64,000 nt of DNA from Dyella sp. S184 (GTDB lineage: Bacteria; Pseudomonadota; Gammaproteobacteria; Xanthomonadales; Rhodanobacteraceae), in NCBI RefSeq assembly GCF_009766065.1, contig NZ_LMUE01000003.1:416809-480808 (forward strand), in the 5' to 3' direction. Of this stretch, positions 37,300-47,762 are shown in pieces; the first letter of the stretch is position 1; every line of letters begins with the position of its first letter. Both the position numbers and the translations under genes were made by a program. The notes under the pieces were generated by a model that worked only from the letters and a program-made list of their open reading frames with translations, had not been told where the DNA came from and did no database searches.

Positions 37300-38490
37300 T
37301 TACTTGATGACCTTGGCCACGACGCCGGCGCCGACGGTGCGGCCGCCTTCGCGAATGGCGAAACGCAGGCCTTCGTCCATCGCGATCGGGTGGATCAGGC
37401 TCACCACCATCTTCACGTTGTCGCCCGGCATCACCATTTCCACGCCGTCCGGCAACTGGCAAGCGCCCGTCACGTCGGTCGTGCGGAAGTAGAACTGCGG
37501 GCGGTAACCCTTGAAGAACGGCGTATGACGGCCACCCTCGTCCTTCGACAGCACATACACCTCCGCCTCGAAGTCCGTGTGCGGGGTGATCGTGCCCGGC
37601 TTGGCCAACACCTGGCCACGCTCCACGTCGTCACGCTTCAGGCCGCGCAGCAGCAGACCGGCGTTGTCGCCTGCCTGACCCTGATCCAGCAGCTTGCGGA
37701 ACATTTCCACGCCGGTGACCGTGGTCTTCTGCGTGTCGCGGATACCGACCACTTCGATTTCGTCGCCGACCTTGATGATGCCGCGCTCGATACGACCGGT
37801 CACCACGGTGCCGCGGCCCGAGATCGAGAACACGTCTTCCACCGGCATCAGGAACGGACGGTCGATGACGCGCGTCGGCTCCGGGATGTAGCTGTCCAGC
37901 GCGTCGACCAGCTTGATGATCGACGGCACGCCGATCTCGCTCTGGTCGCCTTCCAGCGCCAGGCGGGCCGAACCGTGGATCATCGGGGTGTCGTCGCCCG
38001 GGAAGTCGTACTTGGACAGCAGCTCGCGCACTTCCATCTCGACCAGCTCGAGCAGCTCGGCGTCGTCCACCAGGTCCGCCTTGTTCAGGTAGACGATGAT
38101 GTACGGCACGCCAACCTGACGGCTCAGCAGGATGTGCTCACGCGTCTGCGGCATCGGGCCGTCCGCGGCCGAACACACCAGGATCGCGCCGTCCATCTGC
38201 GCCGCACCGGTGATCATGTTCTTCACATAGTCCGCATGGCCCGGGCAGTCGACGTGCGCGTAGTGGCGGTTCGGCGACTCGTATTCCACGTGCGCGGTCG
38301 AGATCGTGATGCCGCGCGCCTTCTCTTCCGGCGCCGCGTCGATCGAGCTGTAATCCTTGAACTCGCCACCAAAACGTTCCGCACCGACCTTCGTCAGCGC
38401 TGCCGTCAGCGTCGTCTTGCCGTGATCCACGTGACCAATCGTGCCGACGTTGACGTGCGGCTTGGTGCGTTCGAATTTACCCTTTGCCAT
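37300..38490 (-). CDS. tuf: Elongation factor Tu
   Basis: A 396-residue EF-Tu that carries aminoacyl-tRNA to the ribosome. G-domain motifs are intact: [11 protein letters not shown] near residue 18, [12 protein letters not shown] near 81 and NKADLVDD near 136. Domains II and III are complete. Upstream on the same strand lie tRNA-Thr, tRNA-Gly and tRNA-Tyr, the context of tufB in E. coli; downstream lies rpsJ, the context of tufA. No second tuf copy is in the window. Confidence 0.99.
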   Translation of the reverse strand: MAKGKFERTKPHVNVGTIGHVDHGKTTLTAALTKVGAERFGGEFKDYSSIDAAPEEKARGITISTAHVEYESPNRHYAHVDCPGHADYVKNMITGAAQMDGAILVCSAADGPMPQTREHILLSRQVGVPYIIVYLNKADLVDDAELLELVEMEVRELLSKYDFPGDDTPMIHGSARLALEGDQSEIGVPSIIKLVDALDSYIPEPTRVIDRPFLMPVEDVFSISGRGTVVTGRIERGIIKVGDEIEVVGIRDTQKTTVTGVEMFRKLLDQGQAGDNAGLLLRGLKRDDVERGQVLAKPGTITPHTDFEAEVYVLSKDEGGRHTPFFKGYRPQFYFRTTDVTGACQLPDGVEMVMPGDNVKMVVSLIHPIAMDEGLRFAIREGGRTVGAGVVAKVIK

Positions 38491-38569
38491 GCGCGCTAAA
38501 CCCCGATGGAGTCAATGAATTGAAAGGAACCCGCCCTTTTCGGGGCTGACCGTGACCGGCCGGATGAAA

Positions 38570-38645
<76 letters not shown>

Positions 38646-38733
38646 GTGTATTGGTGTATTTCAATCGTCCTCCATGACGGCGAAGAGCAAACCAGCATCC
38701 ATGCCGGACAATTCAAAAAAGCAAAGTACCCAA

Positions 38734-38807
38734 TGGAGCGGAAGGCGGGAATCGAACCCGCGTAATCAGTTTGGAAAACTGATGTTCTACCATTGAACTA
38801 CTCCCGC
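38734..38807 (-). tRNA. tRNA-Gly (TCC)
   Basis: A 74-base cloverleaf with encoded CCA. Acceptor GCGGGAG, anticodon loop TTTCCAA (TCC) between ATCAGT and ACTGAT, and T arm GCGGGTTCGATTCCCGC. Confidence 0.97.
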
Positions 38808-38825
38808 CCTGCGCGGAACTCTTGC

Positions 38826-38911
38826 TGGTGGAGGGAGGTGGATTCGAACCACCGAAGGCGTAAGCCAGCAGATTTACAGTCTGCCCCCGTTGGCCGCTTG
38901 GGTATCCCTCC
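38826..38911 (-). tRNA. tRNA-Tyr (GTA)
   Basis: An 86-base type II cloverleaf with encoded CCA. Acceptor GGAGGGA, anticodon loop CTGTAAA (GTA) between GCAGA and TCTGC, a long variable arm TGGCTTACGCCT, and T arm GGTGGTTCGAATCCACC. First gene of the tRNA-tuf unit. Confidence 0.97.
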
Positions 38912-38925
38912 AACAAAGAACGCGT

Positions 38926-38954
38926 ATTGTGTGGATCGGGCCCCAAACTGTCAA
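38926..38954 (-). promoter_or_regulatory. Putative promoter of the tRNA-Tyr-Gly-Thr-tuf unit
   Basis: On the minus strand a consensus -35 TTGACA (38949-38954), a 17-base spacer and -10 CACAAT (38926-38931). A GC-rich ACGCG discriminator follows, as in promoters under stringent control. The expected start is a few bases before tRNA-Tyr. Confidence 0.65.
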
Positions 38955-39004
38955 CACCTAACGACGTCAAATCGGCATGTTGGAGTGAATTTCCGGCACC
39001 AACT

Positions 39005-39493
39005 TCAGCCCAATGATGCGGCGCGCAGGTCGACCAGCTTCTCCATTCCCTTGGACAGCTCCAGCAACTGTTTCGCCTGTGCCTGCAGCTGGCGCTCCTT
39101 GTCGTCACGCGGCTCCCAGTGCGGTACCGGGGTTGGCTTACCGTCAGGGCTGTCCAGTGCTACGAATACCATCACGCAACTGGTGGCCAGTCGATGCTCG
39201 TCCTTGCGCAGGTCACGCGCCAGCACGTCGACCGCCATGTGCATGCTGCTGGTGCCGGTATGGATCAGCCGAGCGCGCACCGTGACCAGATCGCCAATCA
39301 GGATCGGCGCCACGAACTGGATGCCGCTGACCGAGGCGGTAACGCAATATGCCCCACTCCAGCCCACCGCACAGGCATAGCCGGCCTGATCGATCCACTT
39401 CATCACCATGCCGCCATGCACTTTGCCGCCGAAGTTGACGTCGGTGGGCTCGGCGAGAAAACGGAACGTCACTTCACTCTGCTGACCTGGCAT
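39005..39493 (-). CDS. Acyl-CoA thioesterase, hotdog fold
   Basis: A 162-residue hotdog-fold protein of the YciA/BFIT type, which hydrolyses acyl-CoA to free acid and CoA. The NFGGKVHGGMVMKWIDQAGYACA segment (residues 20-42, key NFGG and the Asp/His-containing helix) is characteristic. The C-terminal 40 residues are a charged helix. It stands alone downstream of the tRNA-tuf promoter, transcribed away from it in the sense of gene order, with a GNAT gene upstream. Confidence 0.88.
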   Translation of the reverse strand: MPGQQSEVTFRFLAEPTDVNFGGKVHGGMVMKWIDQAGYACAVGWSGAYCVTASVSGIQFVAPILIGDLVTVRARLIHTGTSSMHMAVDVLARDLRKDEHRLATSCVMVFVALDSPDGKPTPVPHWEPRDDKERQLQAQAKQLLELSKGMEKLVDLRAASLG

Positions 39494-39523
39494 GCGGACT
39501 CCGAAGGGTTGGCTGGCCCCGCA

Positions 39524-40030
39524 TTATGCCCGCTTGCGCCGCGATACCGGTGGCAGCGCAAGCTGCAGCAGCATCGGCGTGGTGATCACCCCGTTTGGCG
39601 ACGGGCCTTCCGGGCCGGTCTCGACGAAGCCCAGATGCCGATACACCGGCACCGCGCAGCGGGTGGCATTGAGCGTGAAGCAGCGTGTGTCTGCGCGACG
39701 TACCGCATCACGCATCGTGCATAGCCATAGCTGGCGGGCGATACCCTGGCCCTGATAACGGGTGCTCACGAAGAACTGGGTCAGATGGCAGTCATCGCGC
39801 ATCGCCGAAACGCCGACCAGTACGTCGTCCACATAGCCGAGGTGGAAACGCTGACCACCGACTATCTTTTCGCGTAGTACCTGCGCGCTGAGGCGCGCCA
39901 GTAGAGCCATCGCCGCGTCATGCGGCTGGTCCGGCACGACCCAGCGACGCACCACGCGGCGAATCAGGACACCAATGGCACGGGCATCGCCGGGGCGCCC
40001 CAGGCGCAGGCGCAAAGCAAGCCGGGTCAT
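39524..40030 (-). CDS. GNAT family N-acetyltransferase
   Basis: A 168-residue GNAT acetyltransferase. The acetyl-CoA loop is in VSTRYQGQGIARQLW (Q-G-Q-G-I-A) near residue 100, and VPVYRHLGF is the usual C-terminal motif. Substrate is unknown. The open frame continues to 40219, but the ATG at 40030 has GAGGTG upstream, and the terminator after ychF lies between. Confidence 0.85.
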   Translation of the reverse strand: MTRLALRLRLGRPGDARAIGVLIRRVVRRWVVPDQPHDAAMALLARLSAQVLREKIVGGQRFHLGYVDDVLVGVSAMRDDCHLTQFFVSTRYQGQGIARQLWLCTMRDAVRRADTRCFTLNATRCAVPVYRHLGFVETGPEGPSPNGVITTPMLLQLALPPVSRRKRA

Positions 40031-40080
40031 GTCACACCTCGTGACCTTCAATGCCTGCAAGTTTGCCAAGTATTCCGGGC

Positions 40081-40108
40081 AAAAAAAGCCCCGCCGCGGC
40101 GGGGCTTT
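40081..40108 (-). terminator. Intrinsic terminator after ychF
   Basis: On the minus strand AAAGCCCCGCC-GC-GGCGGGGCTTT forms a strong stem, ending in a run of seven T. It lies 22 bases after the ychF stop. Confidence 0.9.
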
Positions 40109-40130
40109 CGGCATCTGCTGCGCGTAGCGC

Positions 40131-41219
40131 TCAGACGTTGAACAAAAAGTGCAGCACGTCACCATCCTTGACGATGTAATCCTTGCCTTCCTTGCGCAGC
40201 CGGCCCGCCGCACCGGCACCGGCCTCGCCCTTGTACTGGATGAAGTCGTCGTAGCTGATCGTCTCGGCGCGGATGAAGCCGCGCTCGAAGTCTGTGTGGA
40301 TCACGCCAGCGGCCTGCGGCCCGGTGAAGCCACGCTTGATCGTCCAGGCGCGCACTTCCTTCACGCCAGCGGTGAAATAGGTCTGCAGGTCGAGCAGCTT
40401 GTAGCCGGCGCGGATCACGCGATTCAGACCCGGTTCGTCGAGCCCCATGTCTTTCAGGAATTCATCGCGATCGGCATCTTCCAGCTGCGCCATTTCCTCT
40501 TCGATCGCGGCGCACACCGGCACTACCTCGGCGCCCTCGGTGACAGCTCGGGCGCGCACCGCGTCAAGCAGCGGGTTGTTCTCGAAACCATCGTCGGCGA
40601 CGTTGGCGATGTACATCAGCGGCTTCAGGGTGAGCAGGAACAGGTCGCGTACCAACGCCTTTTCCTCCTCGTCGAGGCCGAGGCTGCGCGCGGATTTGCC
40701 CTCATTGAGGCCGGCCGACAGTTTCTGCAGCACCGGCTTCTTGGCCAGCGCCTCCTTGTCGTTCGCCTTGGCCGCGCGCTCGGCGCGGTTCAGCGCCTTG
40801 TCCACCGATTCCAGGTCGGCCAGCGCCAGTTCGGTATCGATGGTGTCGATGTCCGAGATCGGGTCGACTTTGCCGGCGACGTGGATCACGTCGCCTTCGA
40901 AGCAGCGCACCACATGGGCGATCGCGTCCACCTCGCGGATGTGCGCGAGGAACTTGTTGCCGAGGCCTTCACCCTTCGACGCACCAGCCACCAGGCCGGC
41001 GATATCGACGAACTCGACCGCCGTGGGGATCACCTTCTGCGGATTGACGATGGCAGCCAGCGCGCCCAGGCGCGGATCGGGCACCGGCACCACGCCCACG
41101 TTCGGCTCGATCGTGCAGAACGGGAAGTTCGCCGCGGCGATGCCTGCCTTGGTCAGCGCATTGAACAGGGTGGACTTGCCGACGTTAGGCAGACCGACGA
41201 TGCCGCATTTGATGCCCAT
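40131..41219 (-). CDS. ychF: Redox-regulated ATPase YchF (OLA1/Obg family)
   Basis: A 362-residue YchF, a ribosome-associated P-loop protein of the Obg family that prefers ATP. P-loop GLPNVGKST near residue 8, G3 [17 protein letters not shown] near 68, and the NVAD motif in place of NKxD near 200, which accounts for ATP preference. A C-terminal TGS domain ends at LHFLFNV. The frame is open to 41438, but [11 protein letters not shown] at 41219 is the family start. It is the last gene of rplY-pth-ychF. Confidence 0.97.
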   Translation of the reverse strand: MGIKCGIVGLPNVGKSTLFNALTKAGIAAANFPFCTIEPNVGVVPVPDPRLGALAAIVNPQKVIPTAVEFVDIAGLVAGASKGEGLGNKFLAHIREVDAIAHVVRCFEGDVIHVAGKVDPISDIDTIDTELALADLESVDKALNRAERAAKANDKEALAKKPVLQKLSAGLNEGKSARSLGLDEEEKALVRDLFLLTLKPLMYIANVADDGFENNPLLDAVRARAVTEGAEVVPVCAAIEEEMAQLEDADRDEFLKDMGLDEPGLNRVIRAGYKLLDLQTYFTAGVKEVRAWTIKRGFTGPQAAGVIHTDFERGFIRAETISYDDFIQYKGEAGAGAAGRLRKEGKDYIVKDGDVLHFLFNV

Positions 41220-41293
41220 GGCTTTGAATCCGGAAAATAAAATCGTGAATGGAAAATCGGAACAGCGGTGCGGGTTCAACGACTCCCGCTGCC

Positions 41294-41881
41294 CTACTCC
41301 CGACTTCCCGTCGTGTGCAGCTGCTGCATCGCCTTGTCGAACTGGCCAGCCACCGCCAGCGGTAGCACGTCCAGTGCGCGCGCAATGCCGTCGAGGATCG
41401 CGTCCTCGTCCTGCGCGGATGGGCGACCCAGCACCCACGGCGTGACCTGGTCGCGATGGCCAGGATGGCCAATACCCACGCGCAGGCGATGGAACTTGCC
41501 GTGATCCAGATGCGCCATGGTGTCGCGCAGGCCGTTCTGGCCGCCGTGGCCGCCGTCGAACTTCATCCGCACGGTACCGGCAGGCAGGTCCAGATCATCA
41601 TGCGCGATCAGGCATTCATCCGGTTCGATCTTGTAATAGCGCAACGCCGAAACCACGGCGATGCCGCTCTTGTTCATGAAGGTGGCTGGCTTGAGCAGCC
41701 ATACAGGCTCGCCGCCGATGCGCACCTTGCAGGTTTCGCCGTGCAGTTTGCCGTCGAAACCGAAGCGCTCGCCCTGCCCGCTGGCCAGGGCATCCACAAA
41801 CCAGAACCCGGCGTTGTGCCGGGTTCGGAGATATTCGGCACCGGGATTGCCCAGCCCGACAATGAGTTGCAAACCAGCCAT
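41294..41881 (-). CDS. pth: Peptidyl-tRNA hydrolase
   Basis: A 195-residue Pth that releases peptides from stalled peptidyl-tRNA. The family motifs [20 protein letters not shown] (with catalytic His) and [12 protein letters not shown] are present, as is [11 protein letters not shown]. It lies between rplY and ychF, the standard order. Confidence 0.97.
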   Translation of the reverse strand: MAGLQLIVGLGNPGAEYLRTRHNAGFWFVDALASGQGERFGFDGKLHGETCKVRIGGEPVWLLKPATFMNKSGIAVVSALRYYKIEPDECLIAHDDLDLPAGTVRMKFDGGHGGQNGLRDTMAHLDHGKFHRLRVGIGHPGHRDQVTPWVLGRPSAQDEDAILDGIARALDVLPLAVAGQFDKAMQQLHTTGSRE

Positions 41882-41935
41882 GCGGACAAGCAGCAGTGGC
41901 GGCCCGCGCTCGGTGGGAGCGCGGGCCGTCGCGGC

Positions 41936-42598
41936 TTACTTCTTGTCGTCTTTCTTGGCCGGAGCAGCGGCCACCGGAGCTGCAGCGTCGCCCTCAGCCG
42001 GAGCTTCTTCGACTTCTTCCTGCACGGTGTTGGCCGTGACCACGGCGATGTCGTGGCTCTCGCCCAGATGCAGCGCGACGATCTCGACGTTCGCCGGCAG
42101 CTTCAGCTCGGACAAGTGGACGATGTCGCCAGGGTTCAGCTCGCCCAGATCCAGCTCGATGAACTCGGGCAGGTCCTTCGGCAGGCAGGAGATTTCCACT
42201 TCGGTCAGATTGTGCGAGATCACCACGCCGGAGGTCTTGCCAGCGGCCGACTTCTCCTGGTTCAGGAAGTGCAGCGGTACGCTGACACGGATCGCCACGT
42301 TCTCGTCCACGCGCAGGAAATCCATGTGCATCATCAGCTGCTTGAACGGATGCTTCTGCCAGTCACGCACCAGCACCTTCTGCACGCTGCCATCGACGTT
42401 CAGGTCGAGCACCGAGGAGAAGAACCACTCGTGCTTGGCGGCGAGCAGGATGGTGTTGTGCTCGATCTGGATGCTCTGCGGAGCCTGACCAGCACCGTAA
42501 ACAACGGCGGGCACGAAGCTCGCATGACGCAGGCGGCGGCTCGCACCTTTCCCCTCGTCCTTGCGGCTCTGTGCCTTGATTTCATGAGTCTTGATCAT
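41936..42598 (-). CDS. rplY: 50S ribosomal protein L25 / general stress protein Ctc
   Basis: A 220-residue long-form L25 (Ctc type): an N-terminal L25 domain that binds 5S rRNA and a C-terminal TL5-like domain, ending in an Ala/Glu-rich tail with KKDDKK. It is preceded by a 148-base interval that includes the terminator after prs and two hairpins. Confidence 0.95.
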   Translation of the reverse strand: MIKTHEIKAQSRKDEGKGASRRLRHASFVPAVVYGAGQAPQSIQIEHNTILLAAKHEWFFSSVLDLNVDGSVQKVLVRDWQKHPFKQLMMHMDFLRVDENVAIRVSVPLHFLNQEKSAAGKTSGVVISHNLTEVEISCLPKDLPEFIELDLGELNPGDIVHLSELKLPANVEIVALHLGESHDIAVVTANTVQEEVEEAPAEGDAAAPVAAAPAKKDDKK

Positions 42599-42712
42599 TT
42601 CAGTACTGCCTTAGGTTGGTAGTAACCGCTTCGCAGCGGTCGGATGACTTTCCCGCGACCAGAAAAGTCCGTTACTTGCACGCGGCATCCATGCCGCGAA
42701 AAGCTCAACATC

Positions 42713-42733
42713 AAAACCGCCCATCCTGGGCGG
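42713..42733 (-). terminator. Intrinsic terminator after prs
   Basis: On the minus strand CCGCCC-AGGAT-GGGCGG is followed by TTTTG, 12 bases after the prs stop. A second hairpin of the same loop type (CGCGGCATCCATGCCGCG) is at about 42681-42698. Confidence 0.65.
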
Positions 42734-42745
42734 ACTTTCAAATCT

Positions 42746-43705
42746 TCAATCCACGTACAACGAACTCACCGACTCGCCAAAGGCGATCCGGCGAATGGTT
42801 TCCGCCAGCAGCTCGGCGACCGAAAGCTGGCGGATTTTCGCACAGGCCTGCGCTTCCGCGCGCAACGGCAAGGTATTGGTGACCACCAGCTGGTCGAGCT
42901 GGGAGCCTTCGATATTGCTGATCGCCGCGCCCGACAGCACCGGGTGCACGCAGTAGGCGACCACCTTGCGCGCGCCACGCTCCTTCAACGCCGCCGCTGC
43001 CGCACACAACGTACCGGCGGTGTCGACGATGTCGTCGACCATCACGCAGGTCTTGCCGTCCACGTCACCGATGATGTTCATCACGGTGGATACGTTCGCC
43101 CGCGGCCGGCGCTTGTCGATGATCGCCAGGTCGGCATCATCCAGCCGCTTGGCGATCGCCCGCGCACGCACCACACCACCCACGTCCGGACTCACCACGA
43201 TCAGGTCGTCCATGCTGTGGTTGCGCCAGATGTCGGCCAGCAACACCGGCGACGCATACACGTTGTCGACCGGAAGATCGAAGAAACCCTGGATCTGGTC
43301 AGCGTGCAGGTCCACCGTCAGCACCCGGTCGACACCGGCGGCGCCGATCATCCTGGCAGCCAGCTTGGCGGTGATCGGCACACGCGCAGAACGCGGGCGA
43401 CGATCCTGCCGGGCATAACCGAAGTACGGAATCACCGCCGTGACACTGGCGGCCGAGGCACGCTTGAGTGCATCGGTCAGTGCCAGCAGCTCGAACAGAT
43501 TGACCGCACTCGGCGCGCCAGTCGGCTGCAGTACGAACACTTCCTGCCGGCGGACGTTTTCCTCGATCTCGATCTGTACTTCGCCGTCGCTGAACGTACC
43601 GACCTGCGCCTTGCCCAGCGGTACGCCCAGGCGATGGGCGACATCCTCGGCCAGGACGCGATGGGCGTTACCGGTAAACAACATCATCGGGGTAGACGTG
43701 TCCAC
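42746..43705 (-). CDS. prs: Ribose-phosphate pyrophosphokinase
   Basis: A 319-residue PRPP synthase, making phosphoribosyl pyrophosphate for nucleotide, histidine and tryptophan synthesis. Key motifs: [25 protein letters not shown], the [10 protein letters not shown] metal site and the PRPP loop [13 protein letters not shown] near residue 215. The GTG at 43705 has GAGGTAA upstream, so it is preferred to the ATGs six and seven codons later. Confidence 0.96.
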   Translation of the reverse strand: MDTSTPMMLFTGNAHRVLAEDVAHRLGVPLGKAQVGTFSDGEVQIEIEENVRRQEVFVLQPTGAPSAVNLFELLALTDALKRASAASVTAVIPYFGYARQDRRPRSARVPITAKLAARMIGAAGVDRVLTVDLHADQIQGFFDLPVDNVYASPVLLADIWRNHSMDDLIVVSPDVGGVVRARAIAKRLDDADLAIIDKRRPRANVSTVMNIIGDVDGKTCVMVDDIVDTAGTLCAAAAALKERGARKVVAYCVHPVLSGAAISNIEGSQLDQLVVTNTLPLRAEAQACAKIRQLSVAELLAETIRRIAFGESVSSLYVD

Positions 43706-43740
43706 AGTGTGTTACCTCGAAACCAGCGACCATCAATGAG

Positions 43741-43817
43741 TGGCTGGGGCGGCAGGATTCGAACCTGCGTATGCGGGAATCAAAATCCCGTGCCTTAACC
43801 AGCTTGGCGACGCCCCA
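43741..43817 (-). tRNA. tRNA-Gln (TTG)
   Basis: A 77-base cloverleaf with encoded CCA. Acceptor TGGGGCG, anticodon loop TTTTGAT (TTG) between CGGGA and TCCCG, T arm GCAGGTTCGAATCCTGC. It lies between ispE and prs, as in related genomes. Confidence 0.97.
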
Positions 43818-43904
43818 GTAATTTGTGTTCGTTCGTGCCTGATCTGGACTCGTCGACCGCCACCATGTCGCCGGCAGCCACCGTCTTGCCCATACCCATA
43901 TCAC

Positions 43905-45287
43905 TCAGTTCATGCCGCGATGACGCACCAGTGCATCCTGCAGGGGTGAAACCTCAACACCCGCGGCAACCTGCGCCGTGAATGCCACCGGACATTGTGC
44001 GGCAATCGCCACTACCCGATCGAATGATTTCGCTTCCAGAAACACGCAGCCACCGCTGCCGGAAAGCCGCGCCTCACCGAACCGGGCGAGCCAGTCCTGT
44101 GCGGCAGCTACCCGCGGATGACGCGCGCGCACCACCGGCGCGAAGGCATTTTCCGTCGTTTCGCCAGAAGCAAAGGATGAAATTGTCGCCCGCGGGGCAT
44201 TTCGTGTCAATTCAGCGGCTTGAAAAAGCGCCGCGGTGGGTACTGGTTCGTGCGGGTCGAGTACCACGTAATGGCACCGTGGCAGACTCATCGGCGTCAG
44301 TTGCTCGCCGATGCCCTCGGCCCAGGCCGAACGGCCGCGCACGAACACCGGCACGTCGGCACCCAGCTGGCGTCCGAGTTCGGCCAGCAGATCCTCGTCC
44401 AGATCCAGCTTCCACAGCAGGTTCAGCGCCACCAGCACGGTCGCTGCGTCGGAGCTGCCGCCGCCAAGGCCACCGCCCATCGGGATGCGCTTGTCCACCT
44501 CGATCTCGGCACCCGCCGCCACCCCCGCATGCGCCTGCAGCAGGCACGCCGCGCGCACCACCAGGTCGGTGGCCTCGGGCACGCCTGGCACCTCACGGGT
44601 GCGCCTGATCGCGCCGTCATCGCGTACGCGCACGCGGATCTCGTCACCCCACTCGAGCAGGCGAAACACGGTCTGCAGCTCGTGATAACCGTCCGGCCGC
44701 CGCCCGGTGATGCGCAGGAACAGGTTCAGCTTCGCCGGTGCCGGCCACACCATCCATTCGCCATGTGCCAGCGGCGGCAACGGCCGGCTCATGAACACCC
44801 GCAGGTGTTCGGGGAAGCCGTTTTCACGGTCACGCTGGCTGGCAAGCGCAAACGTCGGATCGTTCTTGTCGACTACCGCAAATCCGTGCCTCGCATAGAA
44901 CGGCGCATTCCAGGGCACGTCGGCCAGCGTACCCAGGTCGACGCGCCGGTAGCCCGCTGCACGCGCCCAGTTGCAGGCATGTTCCAGCAGTGCCGCGCCG
45001 ATGCCGCGCCGCCCATATTCCGGCAGCACGTCGATTTCGGCGATGCCAATGCCGCCGCTGCCCACATCGGTATCCAGCCACACGAAACCGACCGGAACAC
45101 CCGCTCCATCCAGCGCAGCCCAGACCAGTCCACGACTGATCGCCCGCTGCAGCAACTCCGGCGGGATCGACATCGCTGCATAGGCTGCCCAGGCCGAATG
45201 ACCGCGGAACAGCTGCACGGCAGCACGCTCGATCGCACACAGCGCGTCGACCTGGGCCGACCCTGCTCGTTCAATGGAAAACTTCAT
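43905..45287 (-). CDS. ispE: GNAT acetyltransferase fused to 4-diphosphocytidyl-2-C-methyl-D-erythritol kinase (IspE)
   Basis: One uninterrupted 460-codon frame joins two enzymes. Residues 1-165 are a GNAT acetyltransferase: DVLPEYGRRGIGAALLEHA holds the acetyl-CoA loop and FYARHGF the C-terminal motif. Residues from about 179 are IspE, the GHMP kinase of the non-mevalonate isoprenoid pathway: WPAPAKLNLFLRITGRRPDGYHELQ at the start (key K and N), the ATP loop PMGGGLGGGSSDAA at 269-282, and LSGSGGCVFLEA near the end. IspE normally stands alone. In-frame ATGs at 44792 and 44753 could give a separate IspE, but the site before them is weak and the GNAT part would still have no stop of its own. 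Confidence 0.9.
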   Translation of the reverse strand: MKFSIERAGSAQVDALCAIERAAVQLFRGHSAWAAYAAMSIPPELLQRAISRGLVWAALDGAGVPVGFVWLDTDVGSGGIGIAEIDVLPEYGRRGIGAALLEHACNWARAAGYRRVDLGTLADVPWNAPFYARHGFAVVDKNDPTFALASQRDRENGFPEHLRVFMSRPLPPLAHGEWMVWPAPAKLNLFLRITGRRPDGYHELQTVFRLLEWGDEIRVRVRDDGAIRRTREVPGVPEATDLVVRAACLLQAHAGVAAGAEIEVDKRIPMGGGLGGGSSDAATVLVALNLLWKLDLDEDLLAELGRQLGADVPVFVRGRSAWAEGIGEQLTPMSLPRCHYVVLDPHEPVPTAALFQAAELTRNAPRATISSFASGETTENAFAPVVRARHPRVAAAQDWLARFGEARLSGSGGCVFLEAKSFDRVVAIAAQCPVAFTAQVAAGVEVSPLQDALVRHRGMN

Positions 45288-45310
45288 GCGCCTGGGTCAG
45301 TGAGCCTGGA

Positions 45311-45916
45311 TCAGTTGAATTGCCACGATTCGATCGACAGCCGCACTGTGTACGGCGGTTTCCCGGCATACACCTTGGTCGGCAACGGCGGCTTGCGGGT
45401 GGCATCCCATTCGCGATAGTCGACCGCCCAGCCATCCTGCTGCAACAGCGACGGCAGCCGATCGGTACCGAAGCTCAGTTCGGCCGGACCACTGTCCGCA
45501 CGCAGGCCGAGCACCCAGGCACGCAGGTCACGCAACGGCACGTCCCAGCCGAGCGCCTTGTGCATCAGGACTTCGGCATCCGATCCATGCACCGGGCCAC
45601 CGTCCAACCCCTCGAGCAAGGCACCATCCGGACCGCCACTGAGACGGAAATTCATGCCCGAGATCGCTGGCCCACGCAGCACGAACTCATATTGGTCACC
45701 GTTCTGGGTCCAGCTGAAACTGCCGGTGCCGCCCGACTTGCCGTCGGACACACCCAATCGGCCTTGCAAAGTCCAGTGATCGGCATGCGCCAGCGCCTGC
45801 TCGCGCTTGGCCTGGTCATTGAGCAGGCCGGTATCACCCTTCATGCGTACCACCGGCGCGCAGGCGACCAGCAGCAGCGGCAAGGCGGCGGCGAGGATTC
45901 GGAGATTTCGCTTCAT
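45311..45916 (-). CDS. lolB: Outer membrane lipoprotein insertase LolB
   Basis: A 201-residue LolB, itself a lipoprotein (lipobox LLVAC, Cys19), which receives lipoproteins from LolA and inserts them in the outer membrane. Family features: HWTLQGRLGVSDGKSGGTGSFSW and the final YTVRLSIESWQFN. It lies directly upstream of ispE, as in E. coli, and overlaps the preceding TPR gene by four bases. Confidence 0.95.
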   Translation of the reverse strand: MKRNLRILAAALPLLLVACAPVVRMKGDTGLLNDQAKREQALAHADHWTLQGRLGVSDGKSGGTGSFSWTQNGDQYEFVLRGPAISGMNFRLSGGPDGALLEGLDGGPVHGSDAEVLMHKALGWDVPLRDLRAWVLGLRADSGPAELSFGTDRLPSLLQQDGWAVDYREWDATRKPPLPTKVYAGKPPYTVRLSIESWQFN

Positions 45917-47694
45917 GGATGCAGTCGCTTCAAGGTTGCCTGCAGGCTGCTGCTATGCGGATCGAGCTTGCGCACTTCGTCGAAGATTTCCTGCGCATCC
46001 TGCTTGCGGCCCTGCTTCCACAGCACTTCGCCCAGATGCACGCCGACATCGGCGTCCTTGTTCGCCAACCATGCACCACGCAAGGTCTGCGCGGCCTGAT
46101 CCAGGTGCCCCAGCCGGTATTGCAGCCAGCCCCAGGAATCGGCAATCGCCGGGTCGTCCGGCTTGGCCGTACGCGCGGTCTGCAGCAATTTTTCCGCTTC
46201 GGGCAGGTCGCGATCGGCATCGGCCAAGGTGTAGCCGAGCGCGTTGCTGGCATCGACATCGCCCGGCTTGATCTTCAACAGGTGCTGGAAATCCTGCACC
46301 GCCTGATCGATCTGGCCCGCTTCGGCATAGGCCAGGCCGCGCCCGTACAGCAGTCCCGGATCGTCCGGCACCACTTGCAAGGCGCGACTGAACGCCTGTT
46401 CGGCCTGCGCAAATTTCAGCTCGCGGACATACAGTTCGGCATCGACCTCGTAGGCTTGCCGCAACAGCGCGGGTTGATCGAGATAGTCTATCTGCAGCTG
46501 ATCCAGCAACTGATGTGCATCAGCCACCTTGCCTTGCGAATGCAGGATCAGCGCACTGCGCAGATCCGCGTCGAACGCATGCGGATCGTCGTCGCCGACC
46601 TGGCCATACCAGGCCAGCGCCTCGGCGTCGCGGTGCTGCATTTCGGCCAGCTGACCAAGCAGGTAGGCACTCTGTACGCGCACGTCCGGCGACGCCTGTT
46701 GCAGTTCCTGGTACAGCGCCGCCAATGCCTTGTCGTCCTTGCTCTGTGCGGCCAGGGCCGCGCGCAAGGCGTAGATTTCGGCATTTTGCGGGCCGTGCTC
46801 AAGGACCTTGGCGGCCCCAGCATAATCAGCCGCCTGACTGAGCAGTCCGGCATAGGCCAGCCGCAGCTGGACATTTTGCGGGGCTTTGGCGAGCGCCTTC
46901 TGCAACAGCGCGCGCGCGCCGTCCTTGTCACCATCCTTCAACTTCATCTGCGCCAGCCACGCATAGGTTTCGGCACTATTGAAACGTTGCACCGCTGCCT
47001 CGGCAATCCGCATGGCATAGGCGTGCCGATCGAACTTGTCACCCAGCTCGCTCATCGCCAGCCACGCCTGCGCGTCTGCAGGCAATCGCTGTGGCGTCGC
47101 CAGCGCCTCCAGCAGCTGGGCCGCCTGGGCCTGATCACGGGCACCGATCAGCACGCGACCGAATTGACGCCATGCATCCTTGTCGTTGCTGCCAAGCAGC
47201 AACTCCAGCTGGCGGCGCGCCTCGTCGGTATCGCCGCGATCCAGCGCCAGTTCGGCCCGCGCCCCGGCCATCGCCACTGGCTTGGCACCCAATGCCTGCC
47301 AACGATCAAGCCCGCGCTGGGCAGCGGCACTGTCATGTATCGCGATTGCCAACCTGGCCGCACGTTCGGCCACCTCTGGGTCATTGCTGAGCACCATCGC
47401 CTTGGCGTAATAGCCGGATGCCGCCTTCAGGTCGGTATGACTTAGCGCCATCTCGCCGGCCAGCAGTTGCGCCAGCACATCGTGGTCGGCATCCGGCGTG
47501 ACCACCTGCAGTCGCGTCAGTGGTTGCGCCGAGGCGCTGCTTGTCTGTGTCTGGCGTGAAGGCGCACTGGCACAGGCCGCCAGACTCAACACCAGCACCG
47601 TCACTGCCGTAAAATGCCGCAGTTGCTTGAACTTGGCCGCACTGCTCCGCACACTACTCTCCATCTGTTCGCCTGTTTCGGCGGTACCGGTCAT
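45913..47694 (-). CDS. TPR-repeat lipoprotein
   Basis: A protein of about 593 residues with a lipoprotein signal ([10 protein letters not shown]) and then tetratricopeptide-like helical repeats through the whole chain, including clear units such as [21 protein letters not shown]. It is probably periplasmic, anchored to a membrane, and acts as a scaffold. The start is uncertain: TTG at 47715, ATG at 47694 or ATG at 47664 all keep the signal; 47694 is used as a compromise. It forms an operon with lolB (ATGA overlap) and is divergent from hemA. Confidence 0.88.
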   Translation of the reverse strand: MTGTAETGEQMESSVRSSAAKFKQLRHFTAVTVLVLSLAACASAPSRQTQTSSASAQPLTRLQVVTPDADHDVLAQLLAGEMALSHTDLKAASGYYAKAMVLSNDPEVAERAARLAIAIHDSAAAQRGLDRWQALGAKPVAMAGARAELALDRGDTDEARRQLELLLGSNDKDAWRQFGRVLIGARDQAQAAQLLEALATPQRLPADAQAWLAMSELGDKFDRHAYAMRIAEAAVQRFNSAETYAWLAQMKLKDGDKDGARALLQKALAKAPQNVQLRLAYAGLLSQAADYAGAAKVLEHGPQNAEIYALRAALAAQSKDDKALAALYQELQQASPDVRVQSAYLLGQLAEMQHRDAEALAWYGQVGDDDPHAFDADLRSALILHSQGKVADAHQLLDQLQIDYLDQPALLRQAYEVDAELYVRELKFAQAEQAFSRALQVVPDDPGLLYGRGLAYAEAGQIDQAVQDFQHLLKIKPGDVDASNALGYTLADADRDLPEAEKLLQTARTAKPDDPAIADSWGWLQYRLGHLDQAAQTLRGAWLANKDADVGVHLGEVLWKQGRKQDAQEIFDEVRKLDPHSSSLQATLKRLHP

Positions 47695-47762
47695 CACATC
47701 GGACGCCTTGTTCAAGCTTAGCCTACGCCGCCGACACCTGCCGCCGGGATGCCTGTCACACC

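Noticed and set aside
44740-44800. Frameshift or lost stop between GNAT and ispE
   Set aside because: Both domains are in one frame with intact motifs on each side; a lost stop from a read error cannot be excluded, so it is kept as the refutation test of the fusion.
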